A DNA stretch of 64,000 nucleotides, taken from Paramecium octaurelia. Taxonomy: Eukaryota; Ciliophora; Oligohymenophorea; Peniculida; Parameciidae. This document shows positions 35,901-50,900 of this stretch, piece after piece. The notes beneath the pieces were generated by a model. That model saw only the letters and a list, made by a program, of their open reading frames with translations, was not told the DNA's origin and made no database searches. A program made the translations under genes and the position numbers. The stretch is taken from NCBI GenBank assembly GCA_905182995.1, contig CAJJDP010000011.1:12432-76431 (forward strand). The letters run 5' to 3'. The first letter of the stretch is position 1. Every line of letters begins with the position of its first letter.

Positions 35901-38900
35901 ACACTCTATCTCCTGGTCTGACATGGTTTGCTCTTGATGCTTAATCATTATATGACAAGGTATAGACATTCTCCCAAGCAACTCTTCCGATCGTACTCCA
36001 TCTGAACCATAATGAGACAGCATATTCTTATTGACCTGCAAATTCATCTGCATATTCATAAGGTTTCATAGTGGCTTCTTCTCTCTTCATTGTTTGAATG
36101 TCTTCGAAAACAGTCTTCTTAATTGAATTCAATTCTGGAACTTTGGGTATTCCTGGCATGCTCTTTTTCAAATCATCAGCAGATTCGATATATCCTCCAT
36201 TTCCTAGTATCAAACTGACTGATCCTAATTGTCCATTGAAAGCATGATAATTCTTAAGCAATTTGGTACCTGATGATCCGACTGCAAAGTAAGCATAATC
36301 AGTAATTGGATTGTGAGTAACCACTGGGAATTGTGTTGATCTGACTTATTCACCATTAAACACTATATGTCCTTAAACTTTTCCAGTCTTATCAAATCTC
36401 TTGTATCCATACCAAATATAGTTCCATTATCCATCTAACATTTATCCATATTGAATATTCTAAACAACATTATTGTTTCCTGGAGTGTAGGTAGTGAAAT
36501 GATAGAATGGTTGTCCAACCCAGATGGCAAGAGTTCTATCTCCTTATTGTGCAGCATCTCCTTAGTAGTTTTGGTTGATTGTGAATCTAGACAAGGCCAT
36601 CCAAGCAGGTTTATCAACCAATTTATTTGGTCCATTCCATAAGAATCTTGACCAGAATCCATAACCATATTCAGTAACTCCATTGATAGAGTCGTCAGTC
36701 AATTCGACTTCCTTTCCAACCTTTTAGTCAGGTCCCCAAGCTTAATCAAAGACATCATCAGCCTTCCATGGTTTCAATTCAGGGACTGCTCTTCCTCCCA
36801 ATCCGAATGTCAATAATTCAGTTTCACCATCATCATAACCAGTCTCTCTATAAGATCCTGTTCCTACATTGAAGTACCAATTTTCCATTTATCCGCTGAA
36901 TCCTGGGTGCCATTGATCCTTATGCCATAAGACGGTGAAGTAAGTGGGCACGAATTAATTAATGTTAGGGAAATCTCTGTGTTCTTCTGAATCTGGGAAT
37001 TTGATGAATCCGTGAGCCTTCTACTTATCTCTTGAATAACCTTAATAGATGAACACCCAAGTCTTATGTAAGGAACCCTTGTAATCGAAGTTTTGTGGGA
37101 TAGACCAAGCACCACCGTTGACTTAATCAACAGTGTATACAGTCTGATGGTAGAATCCTAATCCCTTCCACATAGACATGGTTCTATCTCCTGGCTTATC
37201 CATGTTGCCGACAAGATCTTTACCCCAACAAGTGACTCTATAAACAAGATGCCATGGTCCAATATTTGGAATATCAGTCCATTTAGCCCATCCTGAGATA
37301 GCATACTCAACTTTTCCGTTAGCATCCTTTGGTTCAATTGTGATAACATCTGGTTCAGCTGTAGCCTCAATCTTAGCCTTCTCCTTCTTGATTGGGAGAG
37401 TCTTTCTGGTCTAATCGAATCTGAACTCGTCTGGTAATTTCATAGCTCCAGTGACATAAGCTTTAACAGCCTCTTGATCAGCAAAGTGAGCTCCATCACC
37501 TAATTTCAATGACAATCCCCACATATATCCATTGAAGAAGTTGTATCCAAATTCTTTTCCTGAAATGAATTCTAAATAATCTCCAACTAAGTCATGTTTA
37601 GCCTTCCATGTGAAATCTGAAATTTCTCCCTTTTAGAAGACATAGGCCTTGATTTCTCCTTTCTTGTATGAGATGGAAATGAAGTTCCATTCTCCATCAA
37701 TGATCTTCCATGGGATGTGTTGGACTTGTTCTCCAACTCCTTTTGGTGAATGAGAGAAGTAATATGAGTTAGTGAATAACCATGCAGCCAATAATCTATC
37801 TCCTGGTTGTGTTAAATCTCCATGATTTCTTTTGCTTGTCAATCTAGCAATGTTATGCCAAACGATTCTCCATGGCATTGATTTGGGTCCAGTTCTAGAC
37901 CATCTCAACCAAGTGGACCATCCATATTCTTATAATCCTCTAGTGGGCACATCTTTGGAATCTTCGATCTTCAAAAGAACATTTGGTTCAGCCTTATCAA
38001 AGATGCATTCCAATAATTTAGTCTTATCAGTAGTGAATTCTTTCAATGGGAATTTAGGAGTATAGAGGTCTCTTCCTTTGTTGAAATTAAATGCATCAGG
38101 TTTATCCTCTCCATCTTTGATTAAGAATGGTTTAGTTGTATATGCTCCATTACCATAATTAATATTAACAAGATTACTAATACCAGTAACTCCTCTGTGA
38201 CTTCCATAGAACTTCTTGAAATCCTTACCATATGAGAAGTAGTGTTTGTTGACAACAAGATGTGTTTGTTTATCAAATAATTTGTCAGTCTCTGCCTCTA
38301 AGAATGAAATATAGTGATAGATTTGTCTCTTATCTCTTGAGTAACCAGTATAGAAGAAGTGCCATTGAGTATGTTAATCTTCATGTGGGATATCGAATCC
38401 ATAAATCCATGGCAATCCTGGTTAATAATTGTAGGTTTAGAAATGATAGTAAGTAGCATGTTTGAACAAAGCCAAATCTCTGTCACCAAATCTTCCTTCA
38501 GCATTTGCTTCTGTAGAGTATAAACTCAATCTGAATACATTGAACCAAGGTGCTCCAATAGGTGGTTGATCCCATCTCAACCATCCTGACACTGAATACT
38601 CAGTTGCAAACTTAGTCAAATCATTTGGAACTTCAACAACAAGTTCATCTTAACTATCTCCCTTATAGCTCTTCTCTTCTTCCAAATGTTTCAATGTCTT
38701 CAATGCTTTATCTTCCAATGCTGGATGTGGTATTCTGTTAACCAAATATTTCTTTAAGGCATCATAGTTTCTAACAAATCCAGTCTTACCCAATTTGATA
38801 GCATAGTTGGCAATTTGACCATTAAATCTTGGATAGAAGTGAGGAGGTGCAGATCCCAACGTGAATCTCAAATAACTTATTTTACCATGGTTACATTTCA

Positions 38901-41900
38901 TTGATGTGTGGAATACTTCATCAATGCCATCAAACTTCAATATACCGACAGCCAATTAATCTTCCAATGAATAACTGAAGTATAAGAATGTCCAAACGCC
39001 TTCTCTTTCTGGTACTGGTATTCTAGACAATAGATTTGGATTTCCAGGTAAATCGTTGGTAATGAACAATATTGCTGCTTATTCTTACCAGACTGCCAAT
39101 AGTCTGTCTCCCATTCTGATATCTCCTTCATCCTTATTCCATGATAATCTCGACATGATGTAATATGGTGCTAATCTACCATCTCTCATTTAAACTGGAT
39201 ATTATTCCAAGTGTCTGAAATAGAATCCATAACCATATTCTGAGACTCCTGCCAACTCGTCATCCTTGAATTCTTTTTAAAGAACTGGCTTCTCTTGATT
39301 AAATGCAGAATCTAATACTTCTTACTCTCTCAATTCATCCACTGGTGCTTCCTTCTCTGTGAATGCATCCTTTCCAATCTAATATCCGAAGACATCATCT
39401 TTAGCATCGCCATAACCTGTGGGATTGAATGCACCATTTCCTCCATTGACTCTTAAATGGCCGATGTTACCACTGTAGACTGCATGCCATTTGTCTCTTG
39501 CAACATAAACTGATATCTTGTTTGGTAAATAATGATTTGTATTCTTGAAGGACAATTCTGCAACTCTATTCTTGAATTCAACTTTAGCCTAAGCCAATTA
39601 TTGAACCTTTGAATATCCAAAGTAGATGAAATGCCATTTTGTATGATCTGTCTCATAATTCATATTCTACCATTGATTAACATTTCCACCTCCATTAAGA
39701 TTAACATATGTGTATGCTGTGAAATGGAAATATCCTTATCCGACCCAAGCATTCAGTGTTCTATCTCCCAAGAATTATATGTTTTCTGAAGCCTAGTGGA
39801 TTGAAAATCTGACCATCAAATGCCATGGTTATTGCACTGTAGGAGTCCATTTGAACCATCCTGACCAAGAATATTCTCCAACTAGAGCTAAGTCATCGTA
39901 CACAATTTCATCTGATGGAGTATCTGATTTGAATTCCTTTGGATCATCAATTACATGCTTAGTAACCAAGTTGGTATTGAATTAAGCAGGTTTTTCAAAC
40001 TATTCTAACCAAGCATTGAATTGGGCCTCATTCTTCTTGAAAATTCCTTCTCCGGCAGAGAATACTACATGAGCAAATTGACCATTGAATGCTGGATAAT
40101 TGAGTTGTGATCCTGCTAAGTAGAATTGTAAGAATTATGGAACTGGAATTACTGATTAAGTTACAATCTTCTACAATTTATCTCCAATCTTCAAGAAACC
40201 AATTGATTAATCAACATTATCACTATGTGCAAAGAACAAATATGTCCATACACCTTCAATATCTTAACCAGTTTGGATATTTTGAACTGAATTAACATTT
40301 CCTCCATCATTTGTGCAATAGTGATAATAATTAGCACTATTGAACCAATTAGCCAATAATCTATCTCCCAGTCTGGCATCTCCCAAGTCTTGATTTCTAG
40401 TGACTCTGGCAATAAATGACCAGGGTGGTTACAATCCTTGTTTCAAAGCAATTGGATATTGAGTAAGGAATCTCAACCAGAAACCATAACCAAATTCAAC
40501 ATTGTCTTCAAGTTCTCCTCCTTACAACTTTCTTGTGATCAATGGTTCCTTGCCATTTTATGGTGAATCCAAAACACCCTTCTACAAATCTTTATCTAGA
40601 TCCACTTTTGGTAATGCTTTGAAGTACAATACTCTTCCAGAATCATATCCATGGATGTCATCTTTAGCCTTTTCATATTCAGCAGTTCTGAAAACTCCAT
40701 CACCAACATTGAATCTCAAAGTTGAAATGACACCACTATATGGAGCATGCCATTTATCTCTAGCAACATAGAATGAATAGGCATTAGCAATGAAATGATT
40801 GTGATCCTTGTATGGTCTTTCTTCCAATCTTCCTCTGAATTCAACTCTTGCATAAGCCTATCTTTAGTTTCTGGAGTATCCGAAATAAACAAAATGCCAT
40901 CTTGCATGATCATCATTATGTTTAACATTCTACCATGAATTAACATTACCACCTCCATAGATGTTTTAGTAGTTGTAAGTAGCAAAGTGTAAAATACCTC
41001 CTTCTGGTTATCCAACCCACATGCACAATGATCTATCACCCAAGAATGACAGATTTTCACTTGCTTACAAAACACTCAAACGAACACCTAAATGCCATGC
41101 TTATTGATTTGGAATGAATGTCCATTTGAACCAACCACTCCAAGAGTATTCTGGAGCCAAAGCCAAATCATCATAAACAATTTCCTTCTATTCTGTCTTG
41201 TCATTAAATATGGCTTCCTTCTCAATGACCTATTTAGTCTTGACATCAAGAACATAGGTAGCTGGTTATTGTACTTTCTCTAATAATGCCTTGATATCAT
41301 CGATATTCTCAACGAAGACACCTTTGTTTGCAGACACAATCACATCTGAGAATTGACCATTAAATCCTTTATAAACTAAGTGTTGTCCTCCTAAATAGAA
41401 TTTGAGTAACAAGGGTGGTAAGTGCTCAGCTGCAATAACATTCTTGATAATATCAGCATCTCCAAATTTGACAAATGAAATTGATTGTTTCTTATCCAAA
41501 TTGTGAGAGTAGTAGATAAATGTCCAGAGACCATCCAATAATTATGGGAAATTGACATTGTTCACATTATTTGGATTTCCACCATTATAGGTAGTGAAAT
41601 GATAGTATCCTCTTCCTTACCATATAGCTAATACTCTATCACCCAAACCAATATCAGCCAATTTGTCATTCTTACTCAATCTAGCCACAAATGTCCAATC
41701 AACTTAAACACCTCTATTCTATGGAACTGGATACATGTTCAAGTGTCTCAACCAAAATCCATAACCATACTCACTAATATTGTCTACTTCATCTGCATTG
41801 AAATTCTTTGTGAATGTTGGATCCTTTTATTCAACAGTTGATGTCAACACTTTAGCAACTCTACTATCCAAATTGAATTAAGCTGGTTATTTCTTAGTGA

Positions 41901-44900
41901 ATGCTGCATTGTATCCAAAAATATCTTCATCATGAGTGAAATCGTCTCCTTTTCTGAATGATCCTTGTCCCAAATTGAAATTGATTGCTCCCAATTGACC
42001 ATTCAAACCTTAGAAATGCTTATCTCTTCCAACATATACGAAGAATTCTGGAGCCAAATAATGATTGCATTTATCCCATGATTGAGAATCCTTCTCTCCT
42101 GTTGACCATTGAGCCCATGCATAAGCCAATTAGTCTTTCTTTGAATATCCAAAGTAAACAAAGAACCACTTGAAGATTCTGTTCTTGTGTTCAATGTTCT
42201 TCCAATGATTAACATTACCAGCACCATTCATGTTAGCATAAGTGTATGTTGGTACATGCAAGTTACCAAATCCAATCCATCCTGACAATGTTCTATCTCC
42301 TAAGAATTAATCTGTTGATGGGTCTTTGATTGTTACTCTGAATAAGTTATACCAAGCATTAAGATTAGGTCCATCAATCCACTTATACCATCCACTATAT
42401 GAATATTCTAATGGGAATTTGTTATCGTCACCGCCAAATCTTCTTTGCACTAAGTCATCTCCAGCTTATCTTTAGACTGGATCCTTGATGATTTGATTTG
42501 ATTATAATGGAATTAATGTTGATGGACTTGGGTTCGTTCTCACATAATCATTGATTGTATCCATCCTATCAACATAAGCACCGGATTGTGTTGAGAATGT
42601 CACCAATCTGAATTAACCATTAAATCCTGGATATCTCTTGTTGTCATTTCCTCCTAAGATGAATTTCAAGAATTTCACAGCTGGATGTGTAGTCTTGTGA
42701 GTAATTGATTGAACATCTCCATCACCATACTTGATAAATGCAACAGCCTTGTTTTCATCAGCACTGTATGAGTAATAAACGTATGTCCACAATCCTTCAA
42801 TGTCTTCTGGGAAATTGACATTTTGAATCAAATTGACATTAGCAGGTGCAACACTGCAAGTTGTGAAATGATAAAATCCTTGTCCTTACCAAATGGCTAA
42901 TGTTCTGTCTCCCATGGCAATATCTTGATATTTCTCATTGTATGTCAATCTAGACAAGAAGTACCAAGGAGCATTCTTTCCACTGATTAATCTCTTTGGA
43001 TAGGCAGTCAAGAATCTCATCCAGAAACCATAACCATACTCTTCAAATGGCAACTCTCCTGATTATTCGTCTCTTTCAATTGTTGGCTTGTCATTTTCAA
43101 ATGCATTCTCTAGATTTGCACCCTTTTGTAATTCCCTCGGATTGAAGTCACCCTTCTTTGAGTCCAATAACTTGCTCTATCCAATTTCAAAGCCAAATAC
43201 ATCCTTAGGATGTTTGAAGTCGTTCTCACCTCTGAAGGATCCTGCTCCAACATTAAAGTTAACATAAGCCAATTTGCCACTGAATCCTGGGAAGTGTTTA
43301 TCTCTACCAACGAATACAAAGAATTAAGGTGCGAAGTAATGGTTAACATTGTCATACTTCAAACTGTCTTCTCCATCTGTCCACTTAACATAAGAGTAAG
43401 CCTTCTATTATTACTTTGTGTATCCGAAATACAAGAAGAACCACTTAGTGTGTCTTTCTTTGTGTGGGATGTTCTTCCAAAGGTTTGTATTTCCAGCTCC
43501 ATTCATATTAGCATAGGTGTAGGTTGGCAAGTGTAAAATACCTCCTTCTGGTGTACCAACCCAACAAGTTAAGGTTCTGTCTCCCAAGAAAGCATCTGTT
43601 GAAGGTGTTTTGAGAGTAACTCTGAAAACATTGTGCCAAGCTTCTTGCGCAGTTGGTGTCCACTTAAACCAACCGCTGATTGCATATTCATGTGGGAATC
43701 TTGTGGTCTCACTTCCAACTGTCTTTTCAATAGGATCTGTTGCTTTGTCTCTAGCAATCAAAGAATCCACAAGTACTGTATTAGTCAACTCACTAATAAC
43801 TGAATTTGGTGTTCCTATACTATCCAAGTGTGGTTTTAATTTGTCAGCAGAATCAATGAATGCTCCAGGGGCAGCACTGAATGTGACTTAAGTGAAAATA
43901 CCATTGAATCCTGGATATCTTCCTACATCATTACCACCTAAAATGAATTTGACATGTTTGGTTCCAGGATGAGTAACATCATGACGAATTGCTTTGATGT
44001 CATCATTTCCATATTTGATGAGTCCTACTGCTCTTGCCTTGTCATCACTGTATGAGTAATAGACGTATGTCCATAATCCTTCAATATCTGCTGGATAGTC
44101 AACATTTTGGATGACATTTGGATTATTATTGACTGAGTTGCAAGTTGTGAAGTGGTAGAATCCTTGTCCTTACCAAATAGCCAATGTTCTATCTCCCATT
44201 CTAATATTGTCATATTGATCATGTTGTGTCAATCTAGAAACAAAGTACCATGGTTGATTCTTTCCTGATATCAGTCTGGCAGGGTAGGCTGTTAAGAATC
44301 TCATCCAGAATCCATAACCATATTCTTCTAGATTTCGATCTGCATTCAAGTCCTTCTCAATAACTGGCTTCTTGTCTTCTGATCCATTTGCCAATTGCTC
44401 AGTAACTGGAACTCCTGGTTTTAATTCAGCATCTTTTTGAGTTAGCAATTTATCAGATCCAATTGAAAATCCAAAGATATCCTTGGGATGATCAAATTTA
44501 TTTCCTGTTACAAATGATCCTTCACCTGCATTGAAATTGAAGTAACCAATCTTACCACTATGTCCTGGGAAATGCTTATCTCTTCCTACAAATAAGTACA
44601 GTGTTTATGCAAGATAATGGTTGACATCATCGAAGGTCAAAGAGTCCTCTCCATCAGTCCATTTAACAAAGGCATAGGCCTTTCTCGCGATCTTGGAATA
44701 TCCATAGTAGATGTAGAACCATTCATTGATTTTTCCTTTATGTTAAATGTTCTTCCAGAAATTGTTGTTACCACCTCCATTCATATTGGTATATGTGTAT
44801 GTTGGCATATGTAAGATACCACCTTCTGCTGTACCAATCCAACAAGTCAAAGTTCTATCACCTAAGAATGCATCAGTTGATGGAGTTTTCAAGTTGACTC

Positions 44901-47900
44901 TGAAGAGGTTGTGCCAAGGTGCTTAGGCTGTTGGCTTCCATTTCACCCAACCACTAATTGCGTATTCTAATGGTAATCCGACTTGAACAGTCTTTTCAAG
45001 AGGCTCTACATTTTAATCTCTAGTAATAGCATCCTCTACTAATTTGTATGTTTATAATGCAACAACCACTGATGGTGCCTTGTTGTTATTAATATAGGCA
45101 TTGATCTTGGCTGAGTCATCAACGAAGGCTCCGTCTGTTGAGAAAGTGACTGAAGTGAATTGTCCATTGAATCCAGGATATCTATTGGCATCGTTACCTC
45201 CCAAAATGAATCTCAAATATTTAACTGCTTCATGAGTTGTCTTATGAGTTATTGATTTAATTTCTTAATCTCCATATTTGATGAATGCAACTGCTTTATT
45301 GCTGTCAGCACTGTATGAATAATAAATGTATGTCCATAAACCTTCAATGTCAGCAGGGTAATCAATGTTCTAGATTAAGTTTGGATTTTATGGTGCAATA
45401 CTGCAAGTCGTGAAATGATAGTATCCTTATCCTTACCAAATAGCAAGAGTTCTGTCTCCCAATCTAATATTATCATATTTCTCAAATTATGTCAATCTAG
45501 AAACAAAGTACCATGGTTGATTCTTGCCATTCATTAATCTTTCAGGGTGAGCTGTCAAAAATCTCAACCAAAATCCATATCCATATTGTTCAAATGGAGC
45601 ATCTGATTTAGCTTCTTAGTCGATCACTGGCTTAACTTAACTGGCAGCATTTGTGAGTAGAGTGTTATCAGCATCCTTTGGTTTAAACTCAGCAGGTCCT
45701 TTAACAAGTTCCTTTCCTTTTCCAAATCCAAAGACATCATTTGGGTGATTGAAGTCTGATCCTGTTCTAAAGGCATCCTTTCCAAGATTGAATTGAACAT
45801 GAGCTATAACTCCGCTGTGTCCTGGGAAATGCTTATCTCTTCCAGCATAAATGTGGAATTCTGGTGCAAAGTAATGATTAGCTTTATCATAAGTGTTAGA
45901 ATCTTCAGAATCAGTCCACTTAACATAAGCATAAGCTTAAGCCTTTGGTTTTGAATAGCCAAAGTAAATCCAGAACCATTTAGTATGTCTATCTTTATGT
46001 TGAATATTCTTCCAATAATTGGTATTACCACCTCCATTCATATTTGTGTATGAGTAGGTTGGCATATGTAAGATACCACCTTCAGCTGTACCAACCCAAC
46101 ATGTTAAAGTTCTGTCTCCTAAGAATGCATCAGTTGAGGGAGTCTTGATTTGAACTCTGAAGAGGTTATGCCATGGTTATTAGGCAGTTGGTTACCACTT
46201 GAACCATCCACTGATTGCATATTCATGTGGGAATCTTTCGTTATCTTTTCCAACGACTTTATATACTGGTTCATCATTAGCTGCTCTGCTCTAAATGGAA
46301 TCGACAATCTTGTAGTTGAATAAATCAGGTAATTCAGAAGCAGGTGTGCCAACTTTAGCCAAATAGTTCTTCACTTAATCAACGCTATCAATGAAAGTTC
46401 CTCTTGTTGTGCCAAAGGTTACAGATGCGAATAAACCATTGAATCCAGGGTATCTACCGTCGTCATTACCTCCCAGTATGAATCTAACATATTTTGTAGT
46501 AGCATGAGTTGTATCATGTTTGATTGATTAGAAGTCTTGATTTCCATATTTAATGAAACCAACTGCTCTATTCTTGTTATCGCTGTATGAATAATAGACA
46601 TAAGTCCAAAGTCCTTCAATATCCTCTGGGTAGTTATTGTTTTAAATGTAGTTTGGATTATTGTCTGCTGAATTGCAAGTTGTGAAGTGATAGAATCCTT
46701 GGCCTTACCAAATGGCTAAGGCTCTGTCTCCCATTCTAATATTATCGTATTCCTTATTCCATGTCAATCTTGATACGAAGTACCATGGTTGATTCTTACC
46801 ATTTGGTAACCTTTAAGGATAGGAAGTCAAGAATCTCATCCAGAAACCATAACCATATTCTTCAAGAGCATTTTCGGATGGGCTTTCCTTATTAATAACT
46901 GGTTTTTTCTACTCAAATCCATTTTCAAACACATCCTTGGTTGGTTCATCTGGTAAGAGTTGCTCATCTTTTTTGAATAGTCTATCTGTTCCTTCTTTAA
47001 ATGCAAATACATCCTAAGGATGATCAAACTTATTATTTTCAATATGAGCTCCATTACCCAAATTAAATCTCACATAAGCAATTTTACCACTGTGTCCTGG
47101 GAAATGCTTGTCTCTTCCCAAAAATACGTACAATTATGGTGCATAGTAATGATTGGCTTTATCATATGATAAGGAATCTTCAGAGTCAGTCCACTTGACA
47201 TAAACATTGGCTTGAGCTTTAGTCTTTGAGTATCCGAAGTAAACAAAGAACCACTCTCTGATTCTATTCTTATGAACAATATTCTTCCAGTAATTGTTAT
47301 TTCCTCCACCAACCATGTTTTAATAGGAGTATGTTGGGAAATGTAAAATTCCTCCTTCTGGAGTACCAACCCATAGTGTCAATGTTCTGTCACCCAAGAA
47401 ATTATCAGTTGATGGTTACTTAAGAGTAACTCTAAAGAGGTTATGCCATGGTTGTTAGGCAATTGGTTTCCATTAGAACCATCCACTAATAGCATATTCA
47501 GATGGGAATTGTTCCTTGCCACCACCCACAGTTGCTTCTTTAGAGATATCGTCAGTTGGTGTTCTTGTGATGACTTCGCTTAATTTGTAAGTTGATAAAT
47601 CTCTAAGTCCTTGAGAAGGCATTGGGTTTGAAGCAATCAATTTCTTGAATCCATCTACTGTTCCAATATAGGCATTTTGGGTTTAGAATGAAACTGCAGC
47701 AAACAAACCATTGAAGGCAGGATATCTATTTTCATCAGTACCACCCAATAAAAATCTGACGTATTTTGTGGCAGCATGTGATGTTTTGTGAACAATTTAC
47801 TTAGGTTCAGAATCACCATATTAGACAAAACCAACAGCTTAGTTCTCCTCAACGCTGAATGAATAATAGACGTATGTCCATAATCCTTCAATGTCAGCTG

Positions 47901-50900
47901 GATAATCAATATTGAGAATCTAGTTCACATTACCAGTCTTTGAATTGCAAGCAGTGAAATGATAGTATCCTTATCCTTACCAGACTGCCAAAGCCCTGTC
48001 TCCCATTCTGATATTATCATATTCCTTATTCCATGTCAATCTTGATACAAAGTACCATGGTTGATTCTTGCCACTAAGTTGTCTAAATGGATGAGCAGTC
48101 AAATATCTTAACCAGAATCCGTAACCATAAGTTTCTAAATTCTTATCAGAACTAGCATCTTTATCTAAAACAGGGGGCTTAGAATTTTCAGCGCTTTCTA
48201 AGACCTTTTAATCTGACTTGACTGAAGGAGCCTCTCCCTTCTTTGAGTATTTATCGAAACCAGTACTGAAACCAAAGACATCCTTTGGATGGGTGAAATC
48301 ATTTCCAGTTCTGAATGATCCATCACCAATATTGAAGGTGACTTAATTTAATTTACCATTTAATCCTGGGAAATGTGGATCTTTACCAACAAAGATGTAA
48401 TAGATTGCTGAATAATAGTGATTAGCTTTATCATAAGTGTTAGAATCTTCAGAATCAGTCCACTTAACGTAAGCATAAGCTTAAGCCTTTGGTTTTGAAT
48501 ATCCAAAGTAAACAAAGAACCATTTAGTGTGTCTATCTTTGTGTTGAATATTCTTCCAATAGTTGGTATTACCACCTCCATTCATATTTGTGTATGAGTA
48601 TGTTGGCATATGTAAGATACCACCTTCAGGAGTTCCTAACCATAAAGAAAGAGTTCTATCTCCAAGGAATGCATCAGTTGATGGGGTCTTGATTTGGACT
48701 CTGAAAATATTATGCCATGGTTATTAGGCTACTTCGTTCCATTTGAACCAACCTGATATTCCATATTCATCTGGTAGGTTTGATTCTTCAACAGTTGCTT
48801 CAATTGGTTTATCTGTAACTTATCTTTCCACTTCATCTTACACAATTGGTTTACTAATCAAATTAGTGACTCTGATTCTTGGAATGGGTGAGAAGTCATT
48901 AACAAACTTCTTAGCTGCATCTGCACTGCCAATATATGCACCAACCTTGGTGTTGAAATAGACTTAAGTGAATAAACCATTGAAAGCAGGGTATCTCTTT
49001 ACATCTGTACCTCCCAAAATGAATCTAACAGCTTAAGTGGGTTGATGAGTGACTTGGTGATCAACTTCTTAGAAATTGCCATCTCCATATTTAATAAAAG
49101 CCTTGGCTCTGTTTTCATTCTTACTATAGGAATAGTAAATAAAAGTCCAAAGACCTTCAATGTCTTCTGGATAATCTACATTCTTGATCACATTGACATT
49201 GTTGTTCTGGATGTTACAAGTTGTGAAGTGATAGAATCCTTGTCCTTACCAAATGGCTAAGGTTCTGTCTCCCATTCTAATATTATCATATTCCTTATTC
49301 CATGTCAATCTTGATACGAAGTACCATGGTTGATTCTTACCATTAACTTATCTTTCTGGGTAGGTTGTTAAATATCTTAACCAAAATCCATATCCATATT
49401 CTTACAAGTTATCTGTACCCTAAGGACTAACTCTATCGACTTTTGGAGCATCTTCTGATGTTTTGCTTGCATGAACTGTTTTTTCAACCTCTGGGAGAGC
49501 ATCTTATTTAGGTGGTTAGAACAATTTATCTTTACCAGTTGAGAATCCGAAGAAATCATTATCATGAGTGAAATCATTACCTTTTCTGAAGCTTCCTTTT
49601 CCAAGATTGAAATTCACATATGCAACAAATCCATTGAATCCTGGGAAGAATTTATCTTTTCCAACTGAGATAAAGAATTTGGGTGCAAAGTAATGGTTAA
49701 TGTTATCGTAGTTCAATGAATCTTCGCTATCTGTCCATTTTACATAAGCATAGGCTTGTCTATTGACCTTTGAATAGCCATAGTAAACAAAGAACCAATT
49801 ATTGTGTCTGTTTTTATGTTGAATGTTTTAAACAACATTGGGGTTTCCTGCTCCATTCATATTGGTGTATGTATAAGTTGGGAAATGCAAGATACCACCT
49901 TATAAATTACCTAACCATAAGGAGAGTGTTCTGTCTCCCAAAAATCTGTCACTGGCTGGAGTGTTGATAGATACTCTGAAAAGGTTATGCCAAACTTATT
50001 ATTAGGTAGTTGTCCATTTGAACCATCCACTTAGGCCATACTCTTATGGTAATTTTGGTAATTCTTCATCCTTGCCAACAGTAGTTTCAGTTGGAGCAAC
50101 TTAAACTGATCTCTCAATTGGGTTTTCAATTATCTTAGTATTGCTTAAGTCAACTGGAACTTATGGAATTACACCTGCCTATAATTTATCGACTGAATCG
50201 ACAAAAACTCCAACTTGATGTGAGTAAGTAACTTTAGTGAAAACACCATTAAAGGCTGGGTATCTCTTCTCGTCCATGCCTCCCAAAATAAATCTAACAC
50301 TTTGTGTGGTTGGGTGGACAACTTAATGAGTGATTGATTTAAAGTCTTCTGATCCATATTTGATGAATGCAACAGCCTTCTTCTTTTCAGCACTGTAGGA
50401 ATAGTAAATGTATGTCCAAACTCCTTCGATATCATTGGGGTAGTTGATGTTTTGGATTACATTGACTGCACCATTTTGTTTATTGCAAGTTGTGAAATGA
50501 TAGAATCCTTATCCTTACCAAATAGCCAAAGCTCTATCTCCCATTCTAACATTATCATATTCTTCATTAGTAGTCAATCTTGAGACAAAGTACCATGGTT
50601 AATTCTTTCCGTATATCAACCTCACTGGATAGGCTGTTAAGAATCTAGCCCAAAATCCGTAACCATATTCAACTAGATTATCATTTGATCTCAAAACATC
50701 ATCAACTCTTGGTGAATTGTTATCAACCTTGTTGACATGGACTGTGTTCTCATCAACTTTTGGTTTGGATGGGTCTACTTTTGGAATCAATTAGCCAGCT
50801 TTATCAAATCTGAAGGCATCGTCTGGATGACTGAAATCACTTCCTCTTCTTGAGGCACCCTCTCCTACATTGAATGAAACATAGGCGACTTTTCCATTGA

